Source: Christiangramia echinicola DSM 19838
GTDB taxonomy: Bacteria > Bacteroidota > Bacteroidia > Flavobacteriales > Flavobacteriaceae
Length of the DNA: 64,000 nt
NCBI RefSeq assembly: GCF_000423065.1
Contig: NZ_AUHG01000010.1
Coordinates: 806,001-870,000, forward strand
Direction: 5' to 3'
Positions 9,158 to 18,812 of the stretch are shown here, in pieces (within the stretch, counting starts at the first letter, position 1; each line of letters opens with the position of its first letter). Below the pieces are notes generated by a model. It was not told where the DNA came from, did not search any database, and was given only the letters and a program-made list of their open reading frames with translations. A program made the position numbers and the translations under genes.

Positions 9158-10756
9158 ATGGTCGATAACACCCAAATTACGAAAACGATTTCGTTAGAGG
9201 ATTACGGGATCAAAAATGCCACGGTACACTATCAACTATCTCCACAGGAACTTCACGAAGAAACTTTAAGACTTGGTCAGGGAGTTGAAAGCTCGTTCGG
9301 GGCTTTAGCGGTTAACACTGGTCAGTTTACAGGAAGGTCTCCCAAAGATAGGTTCATCGTAAAAGATGAGGTTACAAAAGATAGAGTATGGTGGGGGGAT
9401 ATTAATATTCCATTTGATCCGGAAAAGTTCGATAAATTATACGCAAAGGTAGTAGACTATCTTGGCGGTAAAGAGATCTACGCAAGGGATGCCTATGCCT
9501 GTGCAGACGATAGTTATCGTTTGAATATTCGCGTGATCAATGAATATCCGTGGTCTAACCTTTTTGCTTTTAATATGTTTCTTCGTGCTGAAGACGATCA
9601 ACTTGATGGTTTTAAAGAAGATTGGTTAATTGTAAATGCCCCTGGATTTAAAGCAGATCCAGAAGTGGACGGAACACGTCAGGAAAATTTTGCCATTTTA
9701 AATTTCAGTAAAAAGATCGCTTTAATAGGTGGAACCGGTTATACCGGCGAGATCAAGAAAGGAATCTTTTCTGCTTTGAATTTTGTTTTACCTGTATATA
9801 AGAACACTTTACCAATGCACTGCTCGGCGAACGTTGGTGAAGATGGAGATACGGCGATATTCTTTGGTTTATCTGGAACAGGTAAAACTACCTTGTCTGC
9901 AGATCCTGAAAGGAGACTTATAGGAGATGATGAGCATGGGTGGACCGCAGAGAATACGATCTTTAATTTTGAAGGTGGATGCTATGCAAAAGTTATAAAT
10001 CTTTCTGAAGAGAACGAACCGGATATCTATCGAGCGATCAAGCCTGGAGCTATTCTGGAAAATGTAGTTCTTAACGAAAAAGGGGAGGTAGACTTTGAAA
10101 ACACGAGTATTACTCAAAATACAAGGGTAAGTTATCCAATACACCATATCAATAATATCCAGGAACCATCTTCCGGGGAGAATCCTAAAAATATATTTTT
10201 CTTAACCGCAGATGCCTTTGGAGTATTGCCTCCAATAAGCAAGCTTACTCCAGGGCAGGCCGCGTACCACTTTATTAGTGGTTATACGGCTAAAGTTGCC
10301 GGAACCGAGGCAGGAGTAGATGAACCGGTACCAAGTTTTTCAGCTTGTTTCGGAGCTCCATTTATGCCGCTTCATCCTACAGAATATGCAGAAATGCTTA
10401 GTAAGAAAATGAAGGCTGCAGATGTAAATGTATGGCTTGTAAATACAGGTTGGACAGGCGGGCCTTTTGGTGTAGGTAGCCGGATGAAATTGAAGTATAC
10501 ACGTGAGATGATAAGCTCTGCATTAGAAGGTAAACTGGAAAATGTGGAATTTGAGAAGCATGAGATCTTCGGTTTACAGATGCCGAAAACTTGTGAGGGA
10601 GTTCCTTCTGAAGTTTTAAATCCCAAAAATACCTGGAACGATACTGCAGCTTATGATCGTAAGGCAAAAGAATTATCTAATTTCTTCAGAAAGAACTTCA
10701 GTAAGTTCGAGGAATATGCAAATGAAGAAATTATGAAAGGTGCCCCAATCGAGTAG
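9158..10756 (+). CDS. pckA: Phosphoenolpyruvate carboxykinase (ATP)
   Basis: The protein has 532 residues, the usual length of the ATP-dependent enzyme. It shows FTGRSPKDRFIV near 57-68, the kinase-1a loop GLSGTGKTTLS near 237-247, and IGDDEHGW just after it, which holds metal-binding aspartates. The enzyme converts oxaloacetate and ATP to phosphoenolpyruvate, ADP and carbon dioxide. In Bacteroidota it can also run towards oxaloacetate during anaplerosis. It is a monocistronic gene with a promoter element upstream and a strong hairpin terminator 17 bases after the stop. Confidence 0.97.
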   Translation: MVDNTQITKTISLEDYGIKNATVHYQLSPQELHEETLRLGQGVESSFGALAVNTGQFTGRSPKDRFIVKDEVTKDRVWWGDINIPFDPEKFDKLYAKVVDYLGGKEIYARDAYACADDSYRLNIRVINEYPWSNLFAFNMFLRAEDDQLDGFKEDWLIVNAPGFKADPEVDGTRQENFAILNFSKKIALIGGTGYTGEIKKGIFSALNFVLPVYKNTLPMHCSANVGEDGDTAIFFGLSGTGKTTLSADPERRLIGDDEHGWTAENTIFNFEGGCYAKVINLSEENEPDIYRAIKPGAILENVVLNEKGEVDFENTSITQNTRVSYPIHHINNIQEPSSGENPKNIFFLTADAFGVLPPISKLTPGQAAYHFISGYTAKVAGTEAGVDEPVPSFSACFGAPFMPLHPTEYAEMLSKKMKAADVNVWLVNTGWTGGPFGVGSRMKLKYTREMISSALEGKLENVEFEKHEIFGLQMPKTCEGVPSEVLNPKNTWNDTAAYDRKAKELSNFFRKNFSKFEEYANEEIMKGAPIE

Positions 10757-10773
10757 TTTTAAATTGTTAGTTG

Positions 10774-10806
10774 AAAAAAAATCCGGTCAGTGACCGGATT
10801 TTTTAT
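10774..10806. terminator. Rho-independent terminator after pckA
   Basis: The near-perfect stem ATCCGGTCA/TGACCGGAT is flanked by A- and T-runs. It serves pckA and probably the convergent hemD. Confidence 0.85.
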
Positions 10807-10830
10807 TTTATAGAAAAAGTAAATAGATTA

Positions 10831-11577
10831 TTACTTTTTGTTTACTTCGGTTATGTATTTATTGATCGCCATGGTCATACTTGGAGTTTCTGGCGTTGGT
10901 GCTTTGATATTGCAAACCAGACCATGCTCTTTAGCCGCTTTGATCGTGGTGTTTCCAAATACAGCAATCCTTGTATCATTTTGTTTGAAGTCCGGGAAGT
11001 TCTCGAATAGAGATTTAATACCACTAGGACTAAAGAAAACAAGAATATCATAAGTAACATCTTTCAGGTGAGAAAGATCACTAACCACGGTTCTGTAAAA
11101 AACAGCCTTTTTCCATTCTACACCTAGTTTGTTCAAAGTCTTAGGGACATCTGGCTTCAGCATATCTGAAGACGGTAGAAGGAATTTCTCGTTCTTATAT
11201 TTTTTGATAAGAGGAGCCAGTTCAGCAAAAGTTCTTTTGCCAACATAGATCTTCCTTTTACGATACACTACATATTTTTGTAAATAATAGGCTACGGCTT
11301 CACTTAAACAAAAATATTTTAAAGTATCTGGTACCTTAAATCTCATTTCTTCGGCAATTCTAAAGAAATGATCAACAGCATTACGACTAGTAAGAATTAT
11401 TGCTGTATGATTAGTAAGATCAACTTTTTGTTGCCTTACTTCCTTAGAAGGAACTCCTTCAACATGAATAAAAGGGATGAAATCAATTTTAACTTTTTGC
11501 TTTTCCTCTAACTCAAAATAAGGTGAATTTTCTACCTTAGGTTCAGGCTGAGAAACCAAAATTGTTTTCACTTTCAT
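10831..11577 (-). CDS. hemD: Uroporphyrinogen-III synthase family protein
   Basis: This 248-residue protein has the two-lobed HemD pattern: an N-terminal part with ILTSRNAVDHFF at about 61-72, a middle ending LLPSSDMLKPDVP, and a C-terminal part with ILVFFSPSGIKSLF at about 180-193. HemD closes hydroxymethylbilane to uroporphyrinogen III in haem synthesis. HemD proteins diverge strongly, so this rests on fold-type motifs and on the known flavobacterial pairing with DUF4271. The DUF4271 gene lies 24 bases upstream on the same strand. Confidence 0.8.
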   Translation of the reverse strand: MKVKTILVSQPEPKVENSPYFELEEKQKVKIDFIPFIHVEGVPSKEVRQQKVDLTNHTAIILTSRNAVDHFFRIAEEMRFKVPDTLKYFCLSEAVAYYLQKYVVYRKRKIYVGKRTFAELAPLIKKYKNEKFLLPSSDMLKPDVPKTLNKLGVEWKKAVFYRTVVSDLSHLKDVTYDILVFFSPSGIKSLFENFPDFKQNDTRIAVFGNTTIKAAKEHGLVCNIKAPTPETPSMTMAINKYITEVNKK

Positions 11578-11601
11578 ATATTAAACTTTATTAGTTCTTC
11601 T

Positions 11602-12255
11602 TTAGTTTGTAATTAACTTATACAAAATTAAATAAGGGGCTATTTCAAGAGCGCAAAGGTACAAAATAAAATAAAACCAATTGGCGCTAAGCACACTTTG
11701 ATTTCTTCTGTATATGACAATCAGGCCAATAGCGTTAGCAATTATTGCAGAACCGCCTATTAATCCTATTATCAGTGCTGTAGGGTGGAAAGCGTAAATT
11801 AAAAATAATGAGGCAAATAAAAGAAATATCGAGATGAAATTTCTATAACTGAATTTTTGGAAAATATAATAATCCATTTTATCGTCGATTTCGAAGATGT
11901 TACCTATAATTTTTTCAATTCCTGCCTTTATTAGTATTAGGCAAAAGTAGGCTGTAAATATTCTAATGAAAATAATTAGAGGAGAGGTTTCAATTTCCCA
12001 AAAATACCGATATATAATATATAAAAAGATGGAGACCGAAATCGCCTGGAGCCCAAGTAATAAAATGTTAAAAGCATGAAAAGCCTTATTCTCTTTTCCT
12101 TTAAAGGCTATAAATTTGCCCGAGTTCAGTAGAGAGATAAATTCTTCAAAACGTTGGGGAAACAATATTTTCGCCAGGACCAGGAGAATAAAACATGCCA
12201 GGAAAAGGAACGTGATCCAATCCTGATATTCATAAATTCTCTCAGTTGCCTGCAT
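11602..12255 (-). CDS. DUF4271 domain membrane protein
   Basis: The 217-residue protein has about six to seven hydrophobic segments and fits DUF4271, a Bacteroidota membrane family. The signature GKENKAFHAFNILLL lies between the first two segments. The function is not known. It is co-directional with hemD (24-base gap), probably one transcript, starting from a -7 element 16 bases upstream of its ATG. A link to haem or membrane biology is suggested only by this pairing. Confidence 0.8.
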   Translation of the reverse strand: MQATERIYEYQDWITFLFLACFILLVLAKILFPQRFEEFISLLNSGKFIAFKGKENKAFHAFNILLLGLQAISVSIFLYIIYRYFWEIETSPLIIFIRIFTAYFCLILIKAGIEKIIGNIFEIDDKMDYYIFQKFSYRNFISIFLLFASLFLIYAFHPTALIIGLIGGSAIIANAIGLIVIYRRNQSVLSANWFYFILYLCALEIAPYLILYKLITN

Positions 12256-12270
12256 GAAGTATAATTTTTA

Positions 12271-12278
12271 CAAATGTA
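12271..12278 (-). promoter_or_regulatory. -7 promoter element for DUF4271-hemD
   Basis: The minus strand reads TACATTTG, matching TAnnTTTG, 16 bases before the start at 12255. Confidence 0.5.
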
Positions 12279-12334
12279 AAATTTTGACCCTTATTCCAGC
12301 GGCTGAACATAAAGATTTGAAGTTTTAATTTGCA

Positions 12335-12342
12335 TACATTTG
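12335..12342 (+). promoter_or_regulatory. -7 promoter element for the mannosyltransferase-pyrC unit
   Basis: TACATTTG matches TAnnTTTG. A TTTG at 12316-12319 could be the -33 box but is only 15 bases away. The leader before the ATG at 12359 would be very short. Confidence 0.45.
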
Positions 12343-12358
12343 TGCAAAATATTTTGGA

Positions 12359-13090
12359 ATGGTGAATGGGATAATTATTATACCCACCTTTAATGAAATA
12401 GAAAATATAGAGCGCATTATTAGGAATGTGTTCTCGCAAAGGCGTAAGTTTCATATACTGGTTGTAGATGATAATTCTCCAGATGGAACTGCTACAAGGG
12501 TTAGAACTTTGCAAGCAGAATTTCCGGAGCGCCTGTTCCTTGAAGAAAGACTTGGTAAACAAGGATTGGGTACAGCTTATATCCATGGTTTTAAATGGGC
12601 TCTGATAAAACAGTATGAATACATTTTTGAAATGGATGCTGATTTCTCCCATAATCCAAACGATCTAATTAGGCTGTATAATACCTGTAAAAGGGATGGA
12701 GCAGATGTCGCGATAGGCTCCAGGTATATTACCGGAGTAAATGTGATTAACTGGCCCATGAATAGGGTTTTAATGTCCTGGCTTGCATCCAGATATGTTC
12801 GTTTTATAACAGGAATGGACATTCAAGATACAACAGCAGGATTTGTTTGTTATAAAAGAGAAGTGCTGGAAGCAATAGATCTGGATAGAATTCAGTTTAT
12901 AGGTTATGCATTCCAGATAGAGATGAAATTCAAGGCTCATCTTTTAAAATATAAAATTATGGAGGTTCCGGTAATATTCACAGATAGAACCCGCGGAACT
13001 TCTAAAATGAGCGGCTCTATTATTTCTGAAGCCGTGTTTGGGGTAATAAAAATGAAGCTTAAAAGTCTGTTTAACAGGAAAAAGGTCTAA
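12359..13090 (+). CDS. Polyprenol monophosphomannose synthase (GT2 family)
   Basis: The 243-residue GT2 enzyme has the nucleotide-sugar loop VVDDNSPDGT at about 35-44, GKQGLGTAYIHGF at 66-78 and the metal-binding EMDADFSH at 91-98. This set is typical of dolichol/polyprenol-phosphate mannosyltransferases without the C-terminal membrane domain. It would transfer mannose from GDP-mannose to a lipid phosphate at the inner membrane, feeding protein or polysaccharide glycosylation. The stop overlaps the pyrC start by one base, so the two are translated together. The sugar specificity is inferred from the family. Confidence 0.88.
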   Translation: MVNGIIIIPTFNEIENIERIIRNVFSQRRKFHILVVDDNSPDGTATRVRTLQAEFPERLFLEERLGKQGLGTAYIHGFKWALIKQYEYIFEMDADFSHNPNDLIRLYNTCKRDGADVAIGSRYITGVNVINWPMNRVLMSWLASRYVRFITGMDIQDTTAGFVCYKREVLEAIDLDRIQFIGYAFQIEMKFKAHLLKYKIMEVPVIFTDRTRGTSKMSGSIISEAVFGVIKMKLKSLFNRKKV

Positions 13091-14433
13091 TGAAAAAGGT
13101 TTTAATAAAGAACGCGAAAATTGTTAACGAAGGTAAGATTACAGATGGGGATGTATTCGTTGAGGATGGTATTATAGTTGAAATTGCAGAAAGCATCAGC
13201 GCCAAATCTCCAGACGTAAATATTTTTGATGCCGAGGGCACTTATTTGTTGCCAGGTCTTATAGATGATCAGGTGCATTTTAGAGAGCCGGGGCTAACCC
13301 ACAAAGAATCTATAGAAACCGGTTCCAGGGCGGCTGTGGCAGGAGGAATAACTTCCTTTATAGAAATGCCAAATACGCTTCCCCAAACCACAACGGTGGA
13401 GGAGTTGGAGAAGAAGTTCGAAATCGCTTCTGAAACCTCTTACGCCAATTATTCATTTATGTTCGGGGGAACTAACGATAACTTAAGTGAGATTGAAAAG
13501 ATAGATCCTAAGAACGTTGCTGCATTAAAATTGTTTCTTGGATCGTCTACTGGTAACATGCTGGTTGATGATGAAAAAGTACTTGAGCAGATCTTTAAAA
13601 AATCTCCTGTTTTGATCGCGGCTCATTGTGAAGATGAAGCAACTATTAAAAAGAACCTTGAAGAGTGTATAGAAAGGTATGGAGATGATATTCCAATTGA
13701 ACTTCATCCAAAAATAAGAAGTGCTGAAGCTTGTTATAAATCGTCTTCTAAGGCTGTAGCCTTAGCGAAAAAAACAGGCGCCAGATTACACGTTTTTCAT
13801 GTTTCAACAGCAAAAGAATTAAGCCTGTTTAGCAATAAAAAAGCTTTAAAAGATAAAAAGATAACCGCAGAAGTTTGCATTCATCACCTTTGGTTCAATG
13901 ATTCAGATTATGCGAAAAAAGGAACCATGATCAAGTGGAATCCTGCAGTTAAGACCAAAAAAGATCAGGAGGCTTTGTTGGAAGCTCTAAATGATAATAG
14001 ACTTGACGTGCTGGCTACAGACCATGCGCCGCACACTAAAGAAGAGAAGAAAAATGTTTACACAAAGGCACCAAGTGGAGGGCCTTTAGTTCAGCATGCA
14101 TTACCTGCATTGCTACAAATGCATCACCAGGGAAAAATCACTCTGGAGAAGATTGTAGAAAAAGCCTGTCATAATCCTGCTATTTTATTTCAGGTAGAAA
14201 AGAGAGGATTTATACGTGAAGGGTATAAGGCCGACTTGGTTTTAGTGGATCTAAATTCACCTTGGGCTGTACAACCAGATAATATCTATTCAAAATGTCA
14301 ATGGTCGCCATTTGAGGGAACTACCTTCAAATCAAGAATCACACACACTTTTGTGAATGGAAGACTGGTTTATAAGAACTTTAAACATACTCCATTTACC
14401 CAAAACGCTGAAAGATTAAGTTTTGACCGTTAA
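13090..14433 (+). CDS. pyrC: Dihydroorotase
   Basis: The 447-residue amidohydrolase carries metal-site residues in DDQVHFREPG (H63, R65), a lysine at about 147 in ALKLFLGSSTG, histidine 179 in AAHCEDE, HVFHVST near 264-270 and ATDHAPHTKEEK near 314-325. The enzyme cyclises carbamoyl-aspartate to dihydroorotate in pyrimidine synthesis. Length and motifs fit the class I/AllB-like dihydroorotases of Bacteroidota. The start overlaps the upstream stop by one base. The 3' end overlaps or abuts the DUF4296 lipoprotein gene. Confidence 0.92.
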   Translation: MKKVLIKNAKIVNEGKITDGDVFVEDGIIVEIAESISAKSPDVNIFDAEGTYLLPGLIDDQVHFREPGLTHKESIETGSRAAVAGGITSFIEMPNTLPQTTTVEELEKKFEIASETSYANYSFMFGGTNDNLSEIEKIDPKNVAALKLFLGSSTGNMLVDDEKVLEQIFKKSPVLIAAHCEDEATIKKNLEECIERYGDDIPIELHPKIRSAEACYKSSSKAVALAKKTGARLHVFHVSTAKELSLFSNKKALKDKKITAEVCIHHLWFNDSDYAKKGTMIKWNPAVKTKKDQEALLEALNDNRLDVLATDHAPHTKEEKKNVYTKAPSGGPLVQHALPALLQMHHQGKITLEKIVEKACHNPAILFQVEKRGFIREGYKADLVLVDLNSPWAVQPDNIYSKCQWSPFEGTTFKSRITHTFVNGRLVYKNFKHTPFTQNAERLSFDR

Positions 14434-14986
14434 TTTGAGAAATAGGCTCGTTTTTTTACTTCTGATATTTGTTTCATTTTCCTGTCAGGATCTTAAAACA
14501 ACAGAAAAACCGGAAGATCTAATTTCGGAAGAAAAAATGGTAGACGTGCTTACCGAGATGGCGCTTCTCCATGCCGCCAGAAATTATAATAAACAGAAAT
14601 TAGAGGAAACCGGCATAAAGCCAGACGAATATATCTACGAGAAATATAATATTGACAGTCTTCAGTTTGAAAAAAGTAATAATTATTATGCTGAGCAGTA
14701 TAGCGATTATGAGCGCATCTACGATAGTGTAAAAGTTAGATTGCAAATAATGAAAACAAGGCTGGATTCTTTGAGGGATATTGAAATTAAGATCGAAGAC
14801 AGTATTAAACTTTCCAGGAAAGATTCGTTAAAGATAAAAGATTCTTTAGAGGTTGATTCTCTTAAGGTTGATTCTTTAAAAATAGATTCACTAAAACTAA
14901 AGAGGTTAGATAAAGTAAGGAATCGAAGGGATAGCTTAATCGCTCCGCCGGTAAAACTTAATCGAGATCCTAAGTCAAAAGATTAA
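14423..14986 (+). CDS. DUF4296 domain lipoprotein
   Basis: The protein has about 187 residues. The first start here is TTG at 14423; another TTG at 14435, just after the pyrC stop, is equally possible and gives 183 residues. A lipoprotein signal ends in FVSFSC. The DUF4296 part follows (EEKMVDVLTEMALLHAARN, then YIYEKYNIDSLQFEKSNNYYA). The C-terminal third is a low-complexity coiled stretch in which DSLK or DSLE recurs every five or six residues. The family is Bacteroidota-specific and of unknown function. It follows pyrC with overlap and converges with the epimerase gene, with a four-base overlap. Confidence 0.82.
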   Translation: MTVNLRNRLVFLLLIFVSFSCQDLKTTEKPEDLISEEKMVDVLTEMALLHAARNYNKQKLEETGIKPDEYIYEKYNIDSLQFEKSNNYYAEQYSDYERIYDSVKVRLQIMKTRLDSLRDIEIKIEDSIKLSRKDSLKIKDSLEVDSLKVDSLKIDSLKLKRLDKVRNRRDSLIAPPVKLNRDPKSKD

Positions 14987-15993
14987 TTTTCTTTCCTGTA
15001 GATCAAGGCAGTTTCCTCGATAACGGTTTCCATCGGTGTGAAATGAAAATCCAGGTATTCTCTAATTTTAGAGTTGCTGAAGTTAGTTTCTTTAAATAAG
15101 CCATTTATGGAGTCATACGTAATCTCCCTTTTTAAGCCGAATAAACTACCTGTTTTTTGAAAAAACCAGCCCAGTGCGATCATCCACTTTTTTAGCTTCC
15201 TGGAAGGTTTGGGCTTATCTAGAAACTTTGCAGTACTATTAAGAACCTTCTCAAAACTTAAGTTTTCAGAAATAACAATGAAATTTTCATTTTTCACTGG
15301 TGAATTTACCAGTTGGATCATGCTTTTTACAACATCTTTTACTCCAACAAAACCAGTGACCTTAGGGAAATGATAATTTAACCCATTATCAATTTTTTTG
15401 AAGATCTTACCACTGCCAGAATCCCAGAATCCTGGGCCAATTATGACTCCCGGATTAACAATAACCGCATTAACACCTTCCTGAGTTCCTCTCCAAACCT
15501 CTATTTCTGCCCCATATTTTGAGATTGCATAGTCGTTATGATCATCTTCAGGATTCCATTTGGCTGTTTCATCAATTCCATTATTCTTGATAGAAGAACC
15601 AATGGCCGCTACACTGCTTACATAACAGAGTTTCTTTATTTTATGATTAATGCATTGATTTACAATATTGGCAGTTCCTTCAATATTGACTTTTCTAAGT
15701 TCTTTTTCGTCTGAAGGATCAAACGAGATGAGTGCGGCACAATGATAAACGTATTCAACTCCGGTGAAGGCTTCTTCCAGAGCGGGTACATTATTAATAT
15801 CGGCTCTTATCCAGTCGATCTTATTAAATAAATTATCTGCATCGGTACTAGTGGCATAGTAGCCAAATACCTTCCTGACAAAGCTAATATCGCTCGTTGG
15901 GCGCACAGCTGCCTTAAGCTTTACGTTATTTTGCGCCAGTTCATATAAAAGATGGGCGCCAACTAAACCTGTTCCTCCGGTTACCAGAATCAT
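14983..15993 (-). CDS. NAD-dependent epimerase/dehydratase family protein
   Basis: This 336-residue extended short-chain dehydrogenase begins with the Rossmann motif VTGGTGLVGAHL (residues 4-15). It has YHCAALISF near 86-94, a catalytic serine region (VSSVAAIG) and a YAISKYGAE (YxxxK) near 155-163. The family acts on nucleotide sugars, dihydroflavonol-like or steroid-like substrates; the substrate is not evident. It stands alone on the minus strand, convergent with the DUF4296 gene and divergent from tyrS. Confidence 0.85.
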   Translation of the reverse strand: MILVTGGTGLVGAHLLYELAQNNVKLKAAVRPTSDISFVRKVFGYYATSTDADNLFNKIDWIRADINNVPALEEAFTGVEYVYHCAALISFDPSDEKELRKVNIEGTANIVNQCINHKIKKLCYVSSVAAIGSSIKNNGIDETAKWNPEDDHNDYAISKYGAEIEVWRGTQEGVNAVIVNPGVIIGPGFWDSGSGKIFKKIDNGLNYHFPKVTGFVGVKDVVKSMIQLVNSPVKNENFIVISENLSFEKVLNSTAKFLDKPKPSRKLKKWMIALGWFFQKTGSLFGLKREITYDSINGLFKETNFSNSKIREYLDFHFTPMETVIEETALIYRKEN

Positions 15994-16161
15994 GCGGTAA
16001 ATATAACCAAACCACTTAGGAAAAATAAAGCTTTATGGTATCTTTACGGCTGCTTTAAAAGAGCATTTAAATTTTAAAGAAATTACTATTGAAAATTCTG
16101 TAATAAGACTGGATTTTAGATAGGGAATCACATCTAAGGTGTAATTCAAAATATAATTAAG

Positions 16162-17457
16162 ATGATAAAAAATCTGGTAGAAGAACTCCGTTGGCGTGGC
16201 ATGTTGCATGACACCATGCCGGGAACTGAAGAACATTTAAATGAGAAAATGAGATCTGCATATGTTGGTTTTGATCCAACGGCCGATTCTCTTCATATAG
16301 GAAATTTAGTGCCTATCATGCTCCTGGCGCATTTACAAAGAAGCGGTCATAGGCCGGTTGCTTTGGTAGGAGGAGCAACAGGAATGATTGGTGATCCTAG
16401 TGGTAAGTCTAGTGAAAGAAATTTACTAGATGAGGAAACGCTACGTCATAATCAGGAATGTGTGAAAAACCAGTTATCTCAGTTCCTGGATTTTAAAAGT
16501 GGGAAAGAAAATGATGCTGTGTTGGTGAATAACTACGATTGGATGAAGGAAATAAGTTTTCTGGAATTTATTAGAGATGTAGGTAAGCATATTACCGTTA
16601 ATTATATGATGGCTAAAGATTCTGTTAAGAACAGGATCTCTGGAGAAGGAACGGAGGGGATGTCTTTTACAGAATTCACCTATCAACTTGTGCAGGGCTA
16701 TGATTTCTACCATCTTTTTGATACTATGGAGTGTACCCTACAAATGGGAGGAAGCGACCAGTGGGGGAATATAACTACAGGAACAGAACTGGTAAGAAGA
16801 AAAGGCGGAGGTAAAGCTTATGCTATAACCTGCCCTCTTATTACAAAAAGTGACGGTAGCAAATTTGGAAAAAGTGAGGGAGGGAACATCTGGCTTGATG
16901 CAAAAAGAACCTCACCATATAAATTTTACCAGTATTGGTTGAATACTAGTGATGAAGATGCTGAAAAGTATATTAAGATCTTTACCTTTTTAGATAAGGC
17001 TGAAATAGATTCTATAATAGAAGATCATAAAGAAGCACCGCATTTAAGAGTATTACAGAAAAGTCTTGCGAAAGAAGTTACTACTACTGTGCATAGCGAA
17101 GAGGAATATGAAAATGCTGTTGCCGCTTCTGAAGTTTTGTTCGGGAAAAGTACCGCCGATGATTTCAGGAAGTTGAATGAAGCAACTTTTCTAGATATTT
17201 TTGAAGGAGTTCCGCAAGCCGAGGTAGCCATGAGTGATATTGATGCTGGATTGGATATGATAGCTGCTCTTGCGGCAAAGACCGGATTTCTTAATTCTAA
17301 TGGGGAGGCTAGAAGAGCTTTAAAAGAGAATTCGGTATCTGTGAATAAGGCAAAAGTGAAAGAGGATTACACCATTACGGCATCAGATCTAATTAACGGG
17401 AAATACGTTATTCTTAATAAAGGAAAAAAGAACACTTATATTATCCAGGCGAAATAG
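16162..17457 (+). CDS. tyrS: Tyrosyl-tRNA synthetase
   Basis: The 431-residue protein is a class I synthetase with the HIGH-type motif HIGN at 45-48, [12 protein letters not shown] near 74-85, the tyrosine-site part GGSDQWGNI near 197-205 and the KMSKS-type loop KFGKS at 234-238. The C-terminal S4-like RNA-binding domain covers about 360-425. It charges tRNA-Tyr. The gene is monocistronic. The 168-base gap upstream shows no clear regulatory RNA. Confidence 0.96.
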   Translation: MIKNLVEELRWRGMLHDTMPGTEEHLNEKMRSAYVGFDPTADSLHIGNLVPIMLLAHLQRSGHRPVALVGGATGMIGDPSGKSSERNLLDEETLRHNQECVKNQLSQFLDFKSGKENDAVLVNNYDWMKEISFLEFIRDVGKHITVNYMMAKDSVKNRISGEGTEGMSFTEFTYQLVQGYDFYHLFDTMECTLQMGGSDQWGNITTGTELVRRKGGGKAYAITCPLITKSDGSKFGKSEGGNIWLDAKRTSPYKFYQYWLNTSDEDAEKYIKIFTFLDKAEIDSIIEDHKEAPHLRVLQKSLAKEVTTTVHSEEEYENAVAASEVLFGKSTADDFRKLNEATFLDIFEGVPQAEVAMSDIDAGLDMIAALAAKTGFLNSNGEARRALKENSVSVNKAKVKEDYTITASDLINGKYVILNKGKKNTYIIQAK

Positions 17458-17654
17458 GTTTAGAATAATTAGGATAAGTTCCAAACCATGTCGATTACTT
17501 TTACGTAAATAGTTAGTGTATAGAGACATGAATAAATCTAAAGCCGAAAATATTGTTAGTTAAACCATTATCATATTAGTTATGGTGTTAATATTTTTAA
17601 TCGCCATTTACAATTAAAAATTTTTTAATTGAATAGGTGAGTACTAGGAATACA

Positions 17655-17683
17655 AAAGCCTTCAGAGTAAATCTGAAGGCTTT
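17655..17683 (+). other. Strong 12-bp hairpin in the gap after tyrS
   Basis: The stem is 12 perfect pairs (AAAGCCTTCAGA with TCTGAAGGCTTT) and the loop five bases. Only three T follow on the plus strand and four on the minus, so it may be a weak two-way terminator or part of a small RNA. It sits about 200 bases after tyrS in an otherwise gene-free gap of 358 bases (17458-17815). Confidence 0.5.
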
Positions 17684-17705
17684 GCAACTAACTAACCAAT
17701 CTAAT

Positions 17706-17780
17706 ATGAAAAATTTTCACTTAGCCGCAGAATGCAAATGCTTATATGTCATTTCTCATTCTGCTCTAGTTGTGTCGTAA
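17706..17780 (+). CDS. Possible 24-codon leader-like ORF (doubtful)
   Basis: An ATG directly after the hairpin at 17655-17683 opens a 24-codon frame (MKNFHLAAECKCL...) ending in TAA, with two cysteines. The preceding ACTAACTAACCAATCTAAT looks like an A/T-rich untranslated leader. No gene follows on this strand, so a classical attenuator role is unlikely. It could be an isolated small peptide, part of a small RNA, or chance. Confidence 0.2.
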   Translation: MKNFHLAAECKCLYVISHSALVVS

Positions 17781-17815
17781 ATTTTTCAAATACTTTACAA
17801 CAAGGATCATTTTTT

Positions 17816-18790
17816 TTACAATAATAAAAGATTACATCCTCTTACGTCACTATTATCAAATCTTCCCAGTATTTCAACTTGATCATTTTTTTGTTTCCCA
17901 AGGTCCTGTGTAGCAATAAAGGAGCAAGAATTTATATTAGCCAGATCAATCACATTTATGCCTCCTGTCCTACCATTGGGTAAAAAAGATAAGGCGTCTT
18001 CAGGATCACGAATTAGGATCTTCATCCATGGCGGACAGTCGAAAACTCCGCAGCCTTTAGAGTAAGCCTGTGATAAAAGCTCTGTCATACCATATTCACT
18101 ATGAATTTGCTTAATTCCAAATCCTTCTCTTAAGTTGGCATGTAGTTCTTCCCGAATCATTTCCTTGCGTCGACCTTTCATTCCGCCGGTTTCCATAACG
18201 ATCGTATTTTTTAGCTTGAACTGCTTTTTTTCAACCAGGTCCAGCAACGCGAAAGAAACTCCAATTAGAAATACTTTTTTACCGTTTTTATCAAGGTTTT
18301 CTAGCATATTAGAAAGTTCATCCAGGTTATCTAGATAAAAGCCACTATTCTTATCCTTAGAATGATTTATCAGGGAATCTACCATATAGATAAGGGAAGA
18401 TCCTGTTCGTTCGAGATAAGAAGGTAATAATGCCAGGAAAGTATATTCTTCAGGTAAATCATAAAATAATTCGAAAGCTTTTAAAAAGCTCTTTTCATAT
18501 AGCCTAAGATCGGTAACATGATGTTTACTGGTAATAGAGCCTGTAGTTCCGCTACTGGAAAAGGTTATTTGAGACTCGTCTGTACCAGTTATTAGTTTTT
18601 CGCTTTTAAAGAATTCTATCGGGAGATAAGGAATTTCGTCTAAGCTGTTTACGTTTTCAGGGTTTCGATTAAGAAGACTGCAGAATTTGCTATAAATACT
18701 GTTATTATCAAACTGGTATTTAAATACTTCTAAAGCCAGAGTTTTGAACTCCTGCTCATTTGAGATTTCAAAGATTTTATTTTCTAGCAT
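17816..18790 (-). CDS. LuxE/PaaK-like acyl-protein synthetase family protein
   Basis: The 324-residue protein has the adenylate-forming motif TFSSSGTTGSITSKH at about 76-90 and HSEYGMTELLSQAYS near 235-249. These are hallmarks of the LuxE/PaaK acyl-activating group. LuxE proteins activate a fatty acid with ATP and pass it to a reductase. No luxC-like reductase is nearby, so the acyl substrate is unknown; in Bacteroidota such genes are often near surface-polysaccharide or lipid genes. It has its own -7 element and follows a terminator. Confidence 0.83.
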   Translation of the reverse strand: MLENKIFEISNEQEFKTLALEVFKYQFDNNSIYSKFCSLLNRNPENVNSLDEIPYLPIEFFKSEKLITGTDESQITFSSSGTTGSITSKHHVTDLRLYEKSFLKAFELFYDLPEEYTFLALLPSYLERTGSSLIYMVDSLINHSKDKNSGFYLDNLDELSNMLENLDKNGKKVFLIGVSFALLDLVEKKQFKLKNTIVMETGGMKGRRKEMIREELHANLREGFGIKQIHSEYGMTELLSQAYSKGCGVFDCPPWMKILIRDPEDALSFLPNGRTGGINVIDLANINSCSFIATQDLGKQKNDQVEILGRFDNSDVRGCNLLLL

Positions 18791-18812
18791 AGGGAGCTTA
18801 AGAAGTTTTCCT

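Noticed and set aside
10771..11053. Plus-strand ORFs after pckA
   Set aside because: They are antisense shadows of hemD and cross the pckA terminator.
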